DNA of 41,064 bases. It comes from an uncultured Bacteroidaceae bacterium (lineage in GTDB: Bacteria > Bacteroidota > Bacteroidia > Bacteroidales > Bacteroidaceae). Position numbers and translations under genes: made by a program. Where the stretch lies: the NCBI GenBank assembly GCA_905234125.1, contig CAJOGQ010000010.1, forward strand, positions 1 to 41,064. The letters are read 5' to 3'. The notes under the pieces are model-generated. The model did no database searches. It was not told where the DNA came from and saw only the letters and a program-made list of their open reading frames with translations. Positions 7,888 through 18,400 of the stretch are shown here, one piece after another. How positions within the stretch are numbered: the first letter of the stretch is position 1; each line of letters begins with the position of its first letter.

Positions 7888-7895
7888 TACCTTTG
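7888..7895 (+). promoter_or_regulatory. -7 promoter box of the M64 peptidase gene
   Basis: TACCTTTG lies 31 bp before the start codon of the M64 peptidase. A CTTG at 7867-7870 is a weak -33 candidate with a short 17-bp spacer. This implies the peptidase and the following glycosidase form a transcription unit separate from uvrA. Confidence 0.6.
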
Positions 7896-7926
7896 CAACC
7901 AAAGTAACTAATTCTAACACCTCGAC

Positions 7927-9372
7927 ATGAAGAGATACCTACACGTCTTACTAACGTTCATCATCGGTTCGTCGCTTTTCCACACGAACCTGCATGCGCA
8001 GTCTTTCGACCAATACTTCGAAGATGCCACCCTCCGACTCGACTACATCTTTGCTGGCAACGTGAACACCCAGCACATCTATCTGCAAGAACTCATGAAG
8101 CAGGACAAGTGGGCTGGACGCAAGAACCGTCTGGCCGAGAAGTTCCTCAATGGCAACGGACAGCTCACCGTCAAAGACCATGCAACCCAGCAGGTGATTT
8201 ATGTGTGGACATTCTCCACCCTCTTTCAGGAGTGGTTGCAATATGACGAGGCAAAGCATGTGGACAAGGCGTTCGAGACGTCCTACAACATCCCCTTCCC
8301 CAAACAGCCCATTGATGTGACCATCACCCTGACCAACAACCATCAGGCTGTGGTGGCTGAGATGACCCACACGGTTGACCCCAAGGACATCCTTATCCGC
8401 AAGATTGGTGACAACGGCATCCCCTTCCATTATGTGTGGAAGGGACAGGGTTCTGAAGACAAGGCCAAGCCCGTCAGAAACGAGCCTCGCAACGGCAAGG
8501 GACGTGACTACACCGCTTCTGAATACGATCCTTTCGAAGGCGTCAACATCACGGACTGCATAGACCTCGCCATCGTGGCAGAAGGCTACACCCCTGCTCA
8601 GATGGGCAAGTTCTACCACGACTGCGAAAGGGCTGTGGAGGCGCTCTTTGCTTGGGAACCCTTCAAGTCGCTGAAGTCCCGTTTCAATGTGGTTGCTGTC
8701 GCATCACCTTCTCAGGAGGCGGGTCCCACCGTTCCCCATCAGGGTGTATGGCACCTCACTCCTGCTGGCAGTCATTACGACACCTTCTACACAGACCGCT
8801 ATCTCATGTCGCAGGACATGCACAAGATTTACGACATCCTTTCAGGCGTTCCTTTCGAGCACATCATGGTGCTGGTCAACTCAGACACCTACGGAGGTGG
8901 AGGTATCTACAACCAAGTGACCTTCTCCACCAGCGACCATCCCACCTTCAAGGAGGTGTTCGTGCATGAGTTTGGACACAGCTATGGAGGACTGGCCGAC
9001 GAATATGCCTACGATGACATGGACTCTGAATGGTACCCAGCCGACACAGAGCCTTGGGAACCCAACATCACCACCCTGAAGGACTTCGACGCCAAGTGGG
9101 CTGACCTCATGCCCAAGAAGCAACCCATCCCCACCCCACTCGACCCCAAGGTGCCAGACTTCAAGAAGATTGACAAGAACGACGCCAAGGCAATGGAGGC
9201 GCTCAACAAATGCACTCAAGTGGTGGGTGTCTTCGAGGGAGCCGGCTATCAGAGCAAAGGGTGCTACCGTCCTGCACAGGAATGTCGCATGAAAATCAAC
9301 GAGGTGGAAGATTTCTGCCCCGTCTGCACACGCGCCATCATCCGCATCACGGACTTCTATACAGCCAAATGA
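7927..9372 (+). CDS. M64-family (IgA-peptidase-like) secreted zinc metallopeptidase
   Basis: The 481-aa protein has a signal peptide (MKRYLHVLLTFIIGSSLF... to NLHAQ). An N-terminal beta-rich region (about 25-170) matches the usual M64 N-domain, and the M64 catalytic domain follows from DCIDLAIVAEGYT onward. The zinc motif is HEFGHSYGGLAD, with His347, Glu348, His351 and probably Asp358. The late motifs GCYRPAQECRM and FCPVC are also typical. Members of this family are extracellular or surface proteases; immunoglobulin cleavage was shown for a Clostridium member and should not be assumed here. It is followed after 57 nt by the GH128-like gene with no separate promoter visible, so the two are probably co-transcribed. 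Confidence 0.88.
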   Translation: MKRYLHVLLTFIIGSSLFHTNLHAQSFDQYFEDATLRLDYIFAGNVNTQHIYLQELMKQDKWAGRKNRLAEKFLNGNGQLTVKDHATQQVIYVWTFSTLFQEWLQYDEAKHVDKAFETSYNIPFPKQPIDVTITLTNNHQAVVAEMTHTVDPKDILIRKIGDNGIPFHYVWKGQGSEDKAKPVRNEPRNGKGRDYTASEYDPFEGVNITDCIDLAIVAEGYTPAQMGKFYHDCERAVEALFAWEPFKSLKSRFNVVAVASPSQEAGPTVPHQGVWHLTPAGSHYDTFYTDRYLMSQDMHKIYDILSGVPFEHIMVLVNSDTYGGGGIYNQVTFSTSDHPTFKEVFVHEFGHSYGGLADEYAYDDMDSEWYPADTEPWEPNITTLKDFDAKWADLMPKKQPIPTPLDPKVPDFKKIDKNDAKAMEALNKCTQVVGVFEGAGYQSKGCYRPAQECRMKINEVEDFCPVCTRAIIRITDFYTAK

Positions 9373-9424
9373 ATATAGCATAACATCAAAACCATAGAAT
9401 ATAGTATAACAATCAATACCCATA
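9371..9424. repeat. Imperfect tandem duplication between the M64 and GH genes
   Basis: Two neighbouring units of 26 and 28 bp begin GAATATAG(C/T)ATAACA and end CCATA (9371-9396 and 9397-9424). They fill the spacer in front of the glycosidase start codon. The duplication may be accidental, or it may provide A/T-rich ribosome-binding sequence. Confidence 0.6.
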
Positions 9425-9429
9425 GACTT

Positions 9430-12297
9430 ATGACACTCAGACAACTAACATTAACCCTGCTTTTGGCATGTGGACTCACAGCCTACTCAGCCAACACCAA
9501 AACCACGGTGGAACAAGTGACCGATGCTGTCCAGCTCACCACCGATGTTGATTACATTGTGTCTGGCACCACGCCTTTCACCACCACTGGAAGCGTCGAT
9601 ATTCAGAACACGGAACATGCCGTGCTCATCATTAACGCCATCAAGCCCAGCCAAGTGATCAAGAACTGGATGAGCCACATCTACATCAAGGGCGAACCAG
9701 CCGTCGATGGCACTAACTGCCAAGTGAAGATGTACAACCGTGGTGCCATCATCTTCCCCTACGGCAAGGACTTCCAGCCTCTCACCTGCTACACGGAGCA
9801 GAACTTCGGAGGTGAGGAGTGCTCCAACTACAGCGAAGGAAGCAGTGGCGGCTACATGAAGACCCTCACGACAGCGTTGCTGAACAACCAGATCCGTTCC
9901 TTCAAGCTGAAGCGTGGCTACATGGTCACCTTTGCTGTTGGCACAGGTGGATGGGGCTACAGCCGTTGCTTCATTGCTGACCAAGCCGACCTCGAAGTGA
10001 AGACGCTCCCCAACATTCTCGACCACCGCATCTCCTCCTATCGACTCTTCAAGTGGTTCAATGCCCACAAGGCAGGACTGGCCAGCAACGGCGACTATGC
10101 AGCCAATCAGGCACTCAACACTTCATGGTGTTACGATTGGGCACAAGGCAACGAATCCAACTTGCCCGATACAGAGTGGGTGCCCAACCACATCTACGAG
10201 GACTGGCCATCGTCAGCCACTTGTGGTGGGGTGACGGGATCCTGCCACATGAAGACCAACAACGAGCCAGGCAACTCATCTGACGACCATCCGCAGGACG
10301 TAGCCACTGTGCTCGACAACTGGGAAAACCTGATGCGAACGGGCATGCGCCTCTGTTCAGAATCTTCTCACGACGGTTCGATGGCTCACCTCCAAGCCTT
10401 CATCGACTCAATTGATGCCCGTGGTTGGCGATGCGACATTCTCGACCTCCATTGCTACTGGGCTTCAGGCTCTTTCAACAGCCTCACGTGGTACAGCGAC
10501 AATTACGGCAAGGGACGTCCCATCTGGATTTCAGAGTGGATCTGGGGTGCTTCATGGAATCACAATGGTGCTTTTGGCAACGGCGTGACTGACGCACAAA
10601 TCCTCTCTGAAACCAAGAACCTCCTCAACATTCTCAACAGCAATAGTCGTGTGGAGCGTTATGCCTACTGGAACAGCGAGAGCAAAGCCCACATCTACGA
10701 GAATGGAGCACTTACCGCATTGGGCAAATACTATGCCACGATGGATGACGGACTGGGCTACAACCCAGCCAACGAATTCATCCCCAAAGAGACTCGCTTG
10801 GCGGCTCCCACTGACTTAACCTGCACCTATACACGCACCAAGGGCACCATCACCCTCACTTGGGACGACCCCAACGGCGACCTCATGGAGACCATCACCA
10901 TCCAATGCAAACTACCTGGCGAAACGCTCTACAGCACCGTGGCCACCGTCACACCCAAGGACAAGACCTCCAAGAGTGGTGTGTCTTACACTTACACAGA
11001 CAACATCTCCGACCCAGGCGTTTACACCTACCGCATCAAAGCCGTGTCCTACAACAATAAGTCCTTCTACACAGATGAAGCCACGGTCAATGTGGATCCA
11101 GCCCAAGGAACCGACCAGTTCCAGTATGGCAAACTGACCGTCAACAACGCTGACGAGAACAAAGTCTATTATTCCACACCCTTCGAGGAATCCACTCCAC
11201 TGGTCTTCATCGGAGCCATGACCAACAAGAACGCCAAGTTCCTTGCTGGCAACATCGCGAAGAGCAACGGAAAGACCTACTTCACCTATCAGCCTCTGCC
11301 TTGGAAAGACAATACTGGCTCGCTGTCCAGCAATGAGGAAATCCCGTTCCTTGCCCTCCAAGGCAATTACGATAGCGAGTCGGCCACTTATAGCCCCCGC
11401 CACTATCAGTACGGCGACCTCGATTGTGAGGTGGGACTCGTCGCCTCCAATAAAGCCACAGACAACACATGGACGGATGTGACAGAAGTGACCTTTGCGA
11501 CTCCATTCCCTGCCAATGTCACTCCTGTTGTCCTGACTGAAATCCGCAATCCTAATTTCAGCACGGGCAACAACACCACGGCACTCAATGTGAGAGTGTT
11601 TGATGTGACCAACACTGGCTTCAAGTTCATCATCTATTCCGAAGCCTCAAGTGGACGCAAGGTGTCCATCTCGCAGTCTGTCTGCTATCTCGCCATCACA
11701 CCAGGTATTGGCGACCTCGATGCCGACAACAACATCATTATCTCAGCCGGACATGGTGAAGACAATCTGGTCGGTGGTTCATCCACTCGCGAGAACACAT
11801 TCTATGTATATAACGGCGAAGAGAAGCAGACCATGAAGCTCCATCAGCCCACGATTCTTGTCGCCATGCAGACCAACAACTACCCTGCCCTCTCCATGCT
11901 TCGTCGCTCAGACGTGACTGAAAAGGATGACGAGGGCACCACATGGACTACAGGTGTCAGAATCAAGCGCATCCTCGACCACGACCTGACCGTCGATGGC
12001 ACGACCATCAAGACCACCACCCTCGACGAAGCTTACCAAGACAAGATCGGCTGGGTTGCCGTGGCCAAGTTCAAAGAAGGTGGTTCTGCACCCAATGCTA
12101 TCGGCTCTCTCATGGCCAAGCCACAGAAGGGAACGCTGTCTGCTCGCATCATCAATGGACGCATCCATGTGGACGGTGCAACTCATGTAGAAATCTATAG
12201 TCCGACTGGTGCCAAAGTGGATACAACCACTGTGATAAATCCAGGCATCTACGTGGTGAAAGCTAAGGGACAATCAGCAAAGATTCTCGTGAAGTGA
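9430..12297 (+). CDS. Secreted GH128/Asl1-like glycoside hydrolase with FN3 and T9SS-type tail
   Basis: The 955-aa protein begins with a signal peptide (to about YSANT). A beta-rich N-terminal region (about 25-195) may bind carbohydrate. Residues about 205-440 resemble the Asl1-like/GH128 catalytic core. The putative acid/base is Glu279 in TNNEPG and the putative nucleophile Glu369 in WISEWIWG, separated by LDLHCYWASG. GH128 members cleave beta-1,3-glucan; the substrate here is inferred only by family. A fibronectin type III domain (about 458-555) follows. Next is a region with an H-type-lectin-like pattern (VTFATPFPANVTPVVL...NTGFKF, about 690-745). The C-terminus reads VEIYSPTGAKV...PGIYVVKAKG...AKILVK, a good T9SS type A-like sorting signal. 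It lies directly upstream of the FAS1/Sus operon, so it may serve the same glycan. Confidence 0.8.
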   Translation: MTLRQLTLTLLLACGLTAYSANTKTTVEQVTDAVQLTTDVDYIVSGTTPFTTTGSVDIQNTEHAVLIINAIKPSQVIKNWMSHIYIKGEPAVDGTNCQVKMYNRGAIIFPYGKDFQPLTCYTEQNFGGEECSNYSEGSSGGYMKTLTTALLNNQIRSFKLKRGYMVTFAVGTGGWGYSRCFIADQADLEVKTLPNILDHRISSYRLFKWFNAHKAGLASNGDYAANQALNTSWCYDWAQGNESNLPDTEWVPNHIYEDWPSSATCGGVTGSCHMKTNNEPGNSSDDHPQDVATVLDNWENLMRTGMRLCSESSHDGSMAHLQAFIDSIDARGWRCDILDLHCYWASGSFNSLTWYSDNYGKGRPIWISEWIWGASWNHNGAFGNGVTDAQILSETKNLLNILNSNSRVERYAYWNSESKAHIYENGALTALGKYYATMDDGLGYNPANEFIPKETRLAAPTDLTCTYTRTKGTITLTWDDPNGDLMETITIQCKLPGETLYSTVATVTPKDKTSKSGVSYTYTDNISDPGVYTYRIKAVSYNNKSFYTDEATVNVDPAQGTDQFQYGKLTVNNADENKVYYSTPFEESTPLVFIGAMTNKNAKFLAGNIAKSNGKTYFTYQPLPWKDNTGSLSSNEEIPFLALQGNYDSESATYSPRHYQYGDLDCEVGLVASNKATDNTWTDVTEVTFATPFPANVTPVVLTEIRNPNFSTGNNTTALNVRVFDVTNTGFKFIIYSEASSGRKVSISQSVCYLAITPGIGDLDADNNIIISAGHGEDNLVGGSSTRENTFYVYNGEEKQTMKLHQPTILVAMQTNNYPALSMLRRSDVTEKDDEGTTWTTGVRIKRILDHDLTVDGTTIKTTTLDEAYQDKIGWVAVAKFKEGGSAPNAIGSLMAKPQKGTLSARIINGRIHVDGATHVEIYSPTGAKVDTTTVINPGIYVVKAKGQSAKILVK

Positions 12298-12361
12298 GTT
12301 AAAAATGGTTAAATCCACCACTTTTAACGCCATTGAGCCGTATCCTTTTGTGAAGATATAC

Positions 12362-12369
12362 TAAATTTG
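12362..12369 (+). promoter_or_regulatory. -7 promoter box of the FAS1/SusCD operon
   Basis: TAAATTTG at 12362-12369 fits the Bacteroidota -7 box and lies 72 bp upstream of the first FAS1 gene. No -33 box with normal spacing is visible, so the promoter may need an activator. No HTCS, SusR or ECF-sigma/anti-sigma regulator is encoded in the window. Confidence 0.5.
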
Positions 12370-12441
12370 CAACGACTTTATCCAACAACCAATAAACTTT
12401 ATCTAAAAACCAACAATAAACTAAACAATACTAAACCTTTT

Positions 12442-15429
12442 ATGAACAAACGCTTTAGACAATTAGGACAGTATGCGACCAGAGCATTCTTCCTATTTGC
12501 CTTGTGTGGAGCAACTCACTCATGCAAGGACGACTACACGTTGGATGACACCAATCCGTCGTGGCTCGGCTCCAGCATCTATGAGTATCTCGACCAACAA
12601 GGCAACTACACCAACTTTGTCAGGCTCATCGAGGATCTTGACTACAAGGAGGTTTTGGCTCGTACAGGTTCGAAGACGTTGTTTGTGGCTAACGACAGTG
12701 CCTTCAATGCCTTCTACCAGAGCAATGCTTGGGGCGTTCGCAGTTACGACCAACTGACGAAGAGTCAGAAGAAGTTGCTGCTGAACAGCGCCATGATCAA
12801 CAACGCCTATCTGCTTGAAATGATGTCAAGCATTGCGGCTGGAGCTGGTGACAACGACGAACCCCAGAAGGGTCAGTGTCTGCGCCGTGAGACAGCTGCT
12901 GATGTGACTGACTCTGTGCCCCATCTCTTTGCAGAAGACCTGCCCATCAGTTACAACACTGAAGACCAAGACTACTGGGCACGTTTCCGCAACAACGACA
13001 AGGGCATCTACCTCGCCCTCGATGCAACCACGCCGATGATGACCCATTTCCTCGCCACTCAAATGGCCATGAAGAGCATCACCGACGAGGACTTTGCCAT
13101 CATCACAGGCCAGACTCGTTCCAAGACTGACGCTTTCGTCTATAATAGTAAGGTGATGGAACAGGACATCACCTGCCAGAACGGTTACATCAACCGTCTT
13201 GAGCGCGTGCTGGTCAATCCACAAAACTTGGCAGAGGTATTGCGCACCAATGGTCGCACCAACATCTTCAGTCACATGATTGACCGCTTCTCGGCTCCTT
13301 TCTACAACAGCACCTTGACTGACCGTTATCGTCTGATTTATGGCAATGATGTCGATTCCGTGTTCCAGAAGCGTTACTTCTCCCAGCGTTCACAGGGCAA
13401 CGCCACCCTCTTCAGCGATGCGGGCACCGATCCTGTGGGCAATCCAAATGGTAATGTGATTTTCGACGATAAAGCCAACAAGCCTCTCCCCTTCGACCCA
13501 GGATGGAACGAATACGTGAGCGATGAGAAACTGGAGAAGGAGCAAGACATGGCAGCCATCTTCTGTCCTACTGACGAAAAACTCATGGAGTACTTCTTCA
13601 GCACGGCTGGCGGTGGTCGTTTCCTCGTCAAAGCATACGCTCCTGAGATGCTCGACCGCATCACTGAGCAGACCACTGACCTCGACCTCGTCTATCAGGC
13701 CATCGACCAGATTCCACGCACTACCATCCGTGCTCTGCTCAACAACCTGATGAAGGAGTCGTTCAACAACACTGTTCCCAGCAAGTTCGAGACCATCAAG
13801 AACTCCGCACAAGACGCCATGTTCGATGAAAAGTTCGACTACCACCGCGAGAAGATTCTCGACGTGCTCATGGCCAACAACGGTGTCATCTATCTGATGG
13901 ACGAAGTCACCACACCTGCTGAATATGCAGCCGTTTCTGCTCCAGCATACGTGGAGACTGATAAGCGCATCTTCAACTGGGCAGTTCAGAGCGACAACTT
14001 GGGCGACATCCCCACCACCTACTACGCTTATCTGCTCGCTATGAGTTCACGCTTCTCCTTCTTCGTGCCCAACGACGAGGACTTCTGGTACATTGACCCA
14101 GTGTCCTTCCACTCACCAGAGTTAGCGGCAGGAAGCACCACACTCGTTGGTCGCGCTTATAAATACACGTGGAACGCAGCCAAGAACACTCCACAAGTAG
14201 CCTCCTACAAGTACAGTTTCGATATGGTCACGAAACAAGGCACCATCGGTGACCTCGTGTCCAACGAAAATGTGCAGGAAAAATGCTACGGCAACCGTCT
14301 GAAGGATATGTTGGAAACACACACCATCATTCATGAAGATAACACTGAGAGCACGGGCATCGACGAGACAGAGACGGGTGTGGAATGTAACAAACACTAT
14401 TTCTACACCAAGAACAACGCTGTGCTTTATGTGGATGATGCCACCCAGCGCAACAACGGCATGACCGTGCGTGGAGGATGGCAACTCAATGCCGACACCT
14501 ACAGCACCGTCACTGGCTTCGACGACAAGTCGGCACAGACCAACGGTTATGGAAATGGTTACGCCTACATGCTCGACACGCCACTCATCCCCACCATTGA
14601 GTCCGTCTATTCGGTCATGTACAACAACCCCAACTTCTCAAGGTTCTTCGAATTGTGCCAAACCGATGCTGATGTTCTCAAGGAGATAGGCATCACCTCC
14701 AAGGCAGAGAGCGAGAAGTACAACATCTTCGTCAACAACAACGGCATTCCTTGCTATGGCTACAAAAAGGATGCAGATGGCAACTTCACTTCAGAATTCG
14801 GACAGATTGAAAGCGTCACCAATGTACGTTTCTTCAACAACTACCGTTACACCATCTACATTCCTACCAATGACGCCATCGATAAAGCCATCAACGCAGG
14901 TCTTCCCACTTGGCAGGACATCCGCGACTATCTGGAGCTCGACCTCGATGACGACCAGAAGACAGAACTGACACCTGAAGAAGAAGAGGCACGCAATACG
15001 AAGGCAAAGGCTATGGCCACTTCCATCATCAACTTCGTTAAGTACCACTTCCAGGACAACAGCATCTTTGCAGACAATGCCTCCATGGCTGAAACACCTT
15101 ACGAAACTGCCACTATCAACAGTGAGACGGGAGTCTATCGTAAAGTGTCCGTTTCCAGCACAGGCAATGGTTCGCTGACCGTGAAAGACGCAACAGGTGC
15201 TACTCGCAACATCACTGGTGACAAAAACATTGTCGCCCGCGACTACATTATCAATGGTACAGGTACCAGTGCCATCACTAAGACCATCACCTCCAGCTCT
15301 TCTGCCGTCATCCACGGCATCGACGGTGTGCTCGACTACAAGAAGTACGACAACAACCGCTACGATTCTGACTGGGCATCGATGGCCAAAGCACGTGCCT
15401 ACCTGCAGAAATATCAATTGGTTGAATAA
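12442..15429 (+). CDS. Large fasciclin (FAS1)-domain lipoprotein, first gene of the double Sus operon
   Basis: The 995-aa protein has a lipoprotein signal with THSC (Cys28) followed by KDD, an acidic start typical of surface-exposed Bacteroidota lipoproteins. Several FAS1-like repeats can be seen by their opening and the 'LFVANDSAFNAF'-type motif: about 40-270 (TLFVANDSAF, closing INRLERVL), about 275-480 (AIFCPTDEKL), about 490-680 (FFVPNDEDFW) and about 760-985 (YTIYIPTNDAIDKA). FAS1 domains usually mediate adhesion or ligand binding. The start at 12442 is chosen because it begins the signal peptide; an in-frame Met at 12367 overlaps the promoter. SusC follows after 22 nt. The ligand is unknown. 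Confidence 0.83.
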   Translation: MNKRFRQLGQYATRAFFLFALCGATHSCKDDYTLDDTNPSWLGSSIYEYLDQQGNYTNFVRLIEDLDYKEVLARTGSKTLFVANDSAFNAFYQSNAWGVRSYDQLTKSQKKLLLNSAMINNAYLLEMMSSIAAGAGDNDEPQKGQCLRRETAADVTDSVPHLFAEDLPISYNTEDQDYWARFRNNDKGIYLALDATTPMMTHFLATQMAMKSITDEDFAIITGQTRSKTDAFVYNSKVMEQDITCQNGYINRLERVLVNPQNLAEVLRTNGRTNIFSHMIDRFSAPFYNSTLTDRYRLIYGNDVDSVFQKRYFSQRSQGNATLFSDAGTDPVGNPNGNVIFDDKANKPLPFDPGWNEYVSDEKLEKEQDMAAIFCPTDEKLMEYFFSTAGGGRFLVKAYAPEMLDRITEQTTDLDLVYQAIDQIPRTTIRALLNNLMKESFNNTVPSKFETIKNSAQDAMFDEKFDYHREKILDVLMANNGVIYLMDEVTTPAEYAAVSAPAYVETDKRIFNWAVQSDNLGDIPTTYYAYLLAMSSRFSFFVPNDEDFWYIDPVSFHSPELAAGSTTLVGRAYKYTWNAAKNTPQVASYKYSFDMVTKQGTIGDLVSNENVQEKCYGNRLKDMLETHTIIHEDNTESTGIDETETGVECNKHYFYTKNNAVLYVDDATQRNNGMTVRGGWQLNADTYSTVTGFDDKSAQTNGYGNGYAYMLDTPLIPTIESVYSVMYNNPNFSRFFELCQTDADVLKEIGITSKAESEKYNIFVNNNGIPCYGYKKDADGNFTSEFGQIESVTNVRFFNNYRYTIYIPTNDAIDKAINAGLPTWQDIRDYLELDLDDDQKTELTPEEEEARNTKAKAMATSIINFVKYHFQDNSIFADNASMAETPYETATINSETGVYRKVSVSSTGNGSLTVKDATGATRNITGDKNIVARDYIINGTGTSAITKTITSSSSAVIHGIDGVLDYKKYDNNRYDSDWASMAKARAYLQKYQLVE

Positions 15430-15451
15430 TAACTTACATATATAGAACACT

Positions 15452-18400
15452 ATGAACAAGATTAAATTCATTCTCACATCTCTCGTGCTGTTCTTCTGTG
15501 TAAGTTCAGCAATGGCTCAGTCACGACGCATCACGGGCTACGTCTATGACGACTTAGGTGGCATCATGATGGCAAACGTGGTGGAGCGAGACAACAACAA
15601 CCGTATCGTGGAGCAAGCTACCACTGACATCAATGGTAACTTCTCTATGGTGATTAAGAATCCGAAGAACAAGCTGGTGGTCAGCTATGTAGGATACAAG
15701 ACTTGGAGCCAGGTCATCGGCAACACCACCAAGTTCAACATCCGCATGCAGGACAACACGCAGTTGACCGAAGTGGTGGTGACAGCCAAGCCGAAAGTGC
15801 AGAGCAACGGTATGTCCATTCCATTGAAGGAAATCTCAGTTGCCACCCAAACGATGAACATGGACGACGTAGAAGGTCTTTCTTTCGCATCAGCCGACGA
15901 AGCTCTGCAAGGTAAGATTGCCGGTCTTGACATCATCTCCAACTCTGGTAACCTCGGTTCTGGTACTTCCATGCGTATGCGTGGTGTCAGCACCATCAAT
16001 GGTTCCGCAGAACCGCTCATCGTAGTGGATGGCAACATATTCGACCTTCCAGACGATGTATCGGACGTAAACTTCGAAGACCTCGACAACGAGGAGCAAT
16101 TCTCAACACTTCTTTCCGTCAATCCTGAGGACATCAAGGAAATTAAAGTGCTGAAGGATGCAGCTGCCACAGCCATCTGGGGTTCTCGTGGTGCAAACGG
16201 TGTGATTGAAATCACCACTCGCCGTGGTGTGATGGGTAAGACAAAGATCAACTTCTCTTACCGCTTCACGGGTTCATGGGCACCATCAGGACTCAACATG
16301 CTGGACGGTGACGGCTACACTATGATGCTGAAGGAGGCTTACTTCAATCCAAAGCAGAACTCTGCCACATCCGATATGGTGGAATTGAACTATGACCCAT
16401 CCTACCCCATCCAGTATTATAACTTCAACAAGAACACAGACTGGGTGGATGCAGTGAATCAGTTTGGCCAGACCCACAACTACTACATCACACTGAATGG
16501 TGGTGGTGAAAAAGCACGTTTCCGCATCTCTGGCGGCTATGACCACCAGACGGGTACCATCATCAAACAGACACTTGACCGTTTCTCCACACGTTTGGTG
16601 CTCGACTACGATGTGTCTGACCGCATCCGATTCTCCACCAACTTCGCACTCACCTACACAGACAACCACCGCAACTGGGATGGTAACTCCACAACCTCCA
16701 TCCTTGGTAAGGCATACAATGCGATGCCCAACATGTCGATTCACGAGTACGATCAGAATGGTCAACTGACAGGTGACTTCTACAAGATGTTGCCCACCAA
16801 CCCCACAAGATACGCTGGTGGCAACAACTACTACTCATCCTACTACCTATCGGACATGAAGAACCTCGGCAACCCTGTGGCCATCGCCCATCAGGCATTC
16901 AACAACCAATCGACCTACCGAATCAACCCGCAGTTCAACTTATTGTACAAGCTGCTCGCAAAGGACGAAGAGGGTCACCAATTGAATTTGAATGCAGAGG
17001 TTTACATGGATATCTATAATGAGTCTGTCAACACCTACTTCCCTTCAACGCTGACTACCAATTCATGGTCAACAGGTGTCAATGCCACCACCAACAGCGA
17101 ATACAAGTCGCTGGCATTCACCAACCGTGAGAAACTCATCTTCATACCAAAGACCAATGCTGATATTTGGACGATGAGTGCGATGGCTCAGTTTGAGTTC
17201 ACAACAGGTAATGGCACAAGCCAATATGTGGCACATAATGGAATCCCGACAGGCATCACGTCCTCTGCCGCCAACGGCTACCTGACGTCATCCACATCAG
17301 GCACCAGCGAGTGGCGCAAGGCAGCCCTGCTGGCCAGTGCACACATCGCCTTCTTCGACGGACGCTATTCGTTCGATGCAACCTTACGTCGTGACGGTTC
17401 CACAAAGTTTGGAGCAGGTCGCAAATGGGGTACCTTCCCCGGCATCTCTGCACGTTGGAACATCAACCAAGAGCCGTTCTTCGAGAAACTGCATATAGAC
17501 AACATCGTCTCAATGCTTTCCTTCCGTCCCTCTTGGGGTAAGGTTGGCCGTGAGCCAGGTGCCGAATATCTGATGTACAACAAATACAGCAGTTATGGTG
17601 TTTACGGCTCTGGTGCCTACACTTATGCAGCTATTTCTCCAGACAACCTACGTTTGACTGACATCAAATGGGAGACAACCACGTCTTGGAACTTAGGTGC
17701 CAACCTGAACCTGTTCAGAGACATGTTACAGTTTGACTTCAACTACTACAACAAGCAAACCAAGGATCTGCTCATGGATGGCGTGGGAATCCCCGGCTCA
17801 ACTGGTTTCAGCTCACTCCAATGGAAAAACGTTGGTGGTCTGCGCAACCGTGGTTGGGAACTCTACATGAACACAGGCAAGTTCCTCAAGACAGGCAAGT
17901 TCTCCATGTCTGTAAGCTTCAACATTGCACAAAACATCAATACCATCACTGATATGGATGCGACCGTGCTTGCCAGCATGAACGGTGAATACTCTTACAA
18001 TAACCGCGAGTATCTCAAGCGCTTGCAAGTGGGCAATGCCGTGGGTTCCATTTATGGATTCCGCAATTTAGGCGTGTATCGTTATGACTACGACCACAAT
18101 GGTTACACAGAGGTTTCGCGCGACACCTACGGCGACAACACGGCCGCTGCTGCTGCTGAAAGGGGTGAAAATGCCACCTTGCCTGTAGCCCGCGACGAGA
18201 ATGGAGCCATCCTTTACGACTCAAAGGGTAATCCTCTCCACATGTATTTCAATTATGGAGGAAAGAATTATGAGTTCAAGGGCGGTGATGTGATTTATGA
18301 AGACATCAACCACGATGGTCAAATCAATGAGTTGGATATTGTTTACTTGGGCAACTCCAATGCCAAAGTGAATGGTGGTTTTGGTCTGAACTTCAACTAC

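Noticed and set aside
12298..12328. GTTAAAA...TTTTAAC inverted repeat after the GH128-like gene
   Set aside because: The stem is almost pure A/T and lacks a G/C core and U-tract. It may be a weak terminator but is not supported enough to list.
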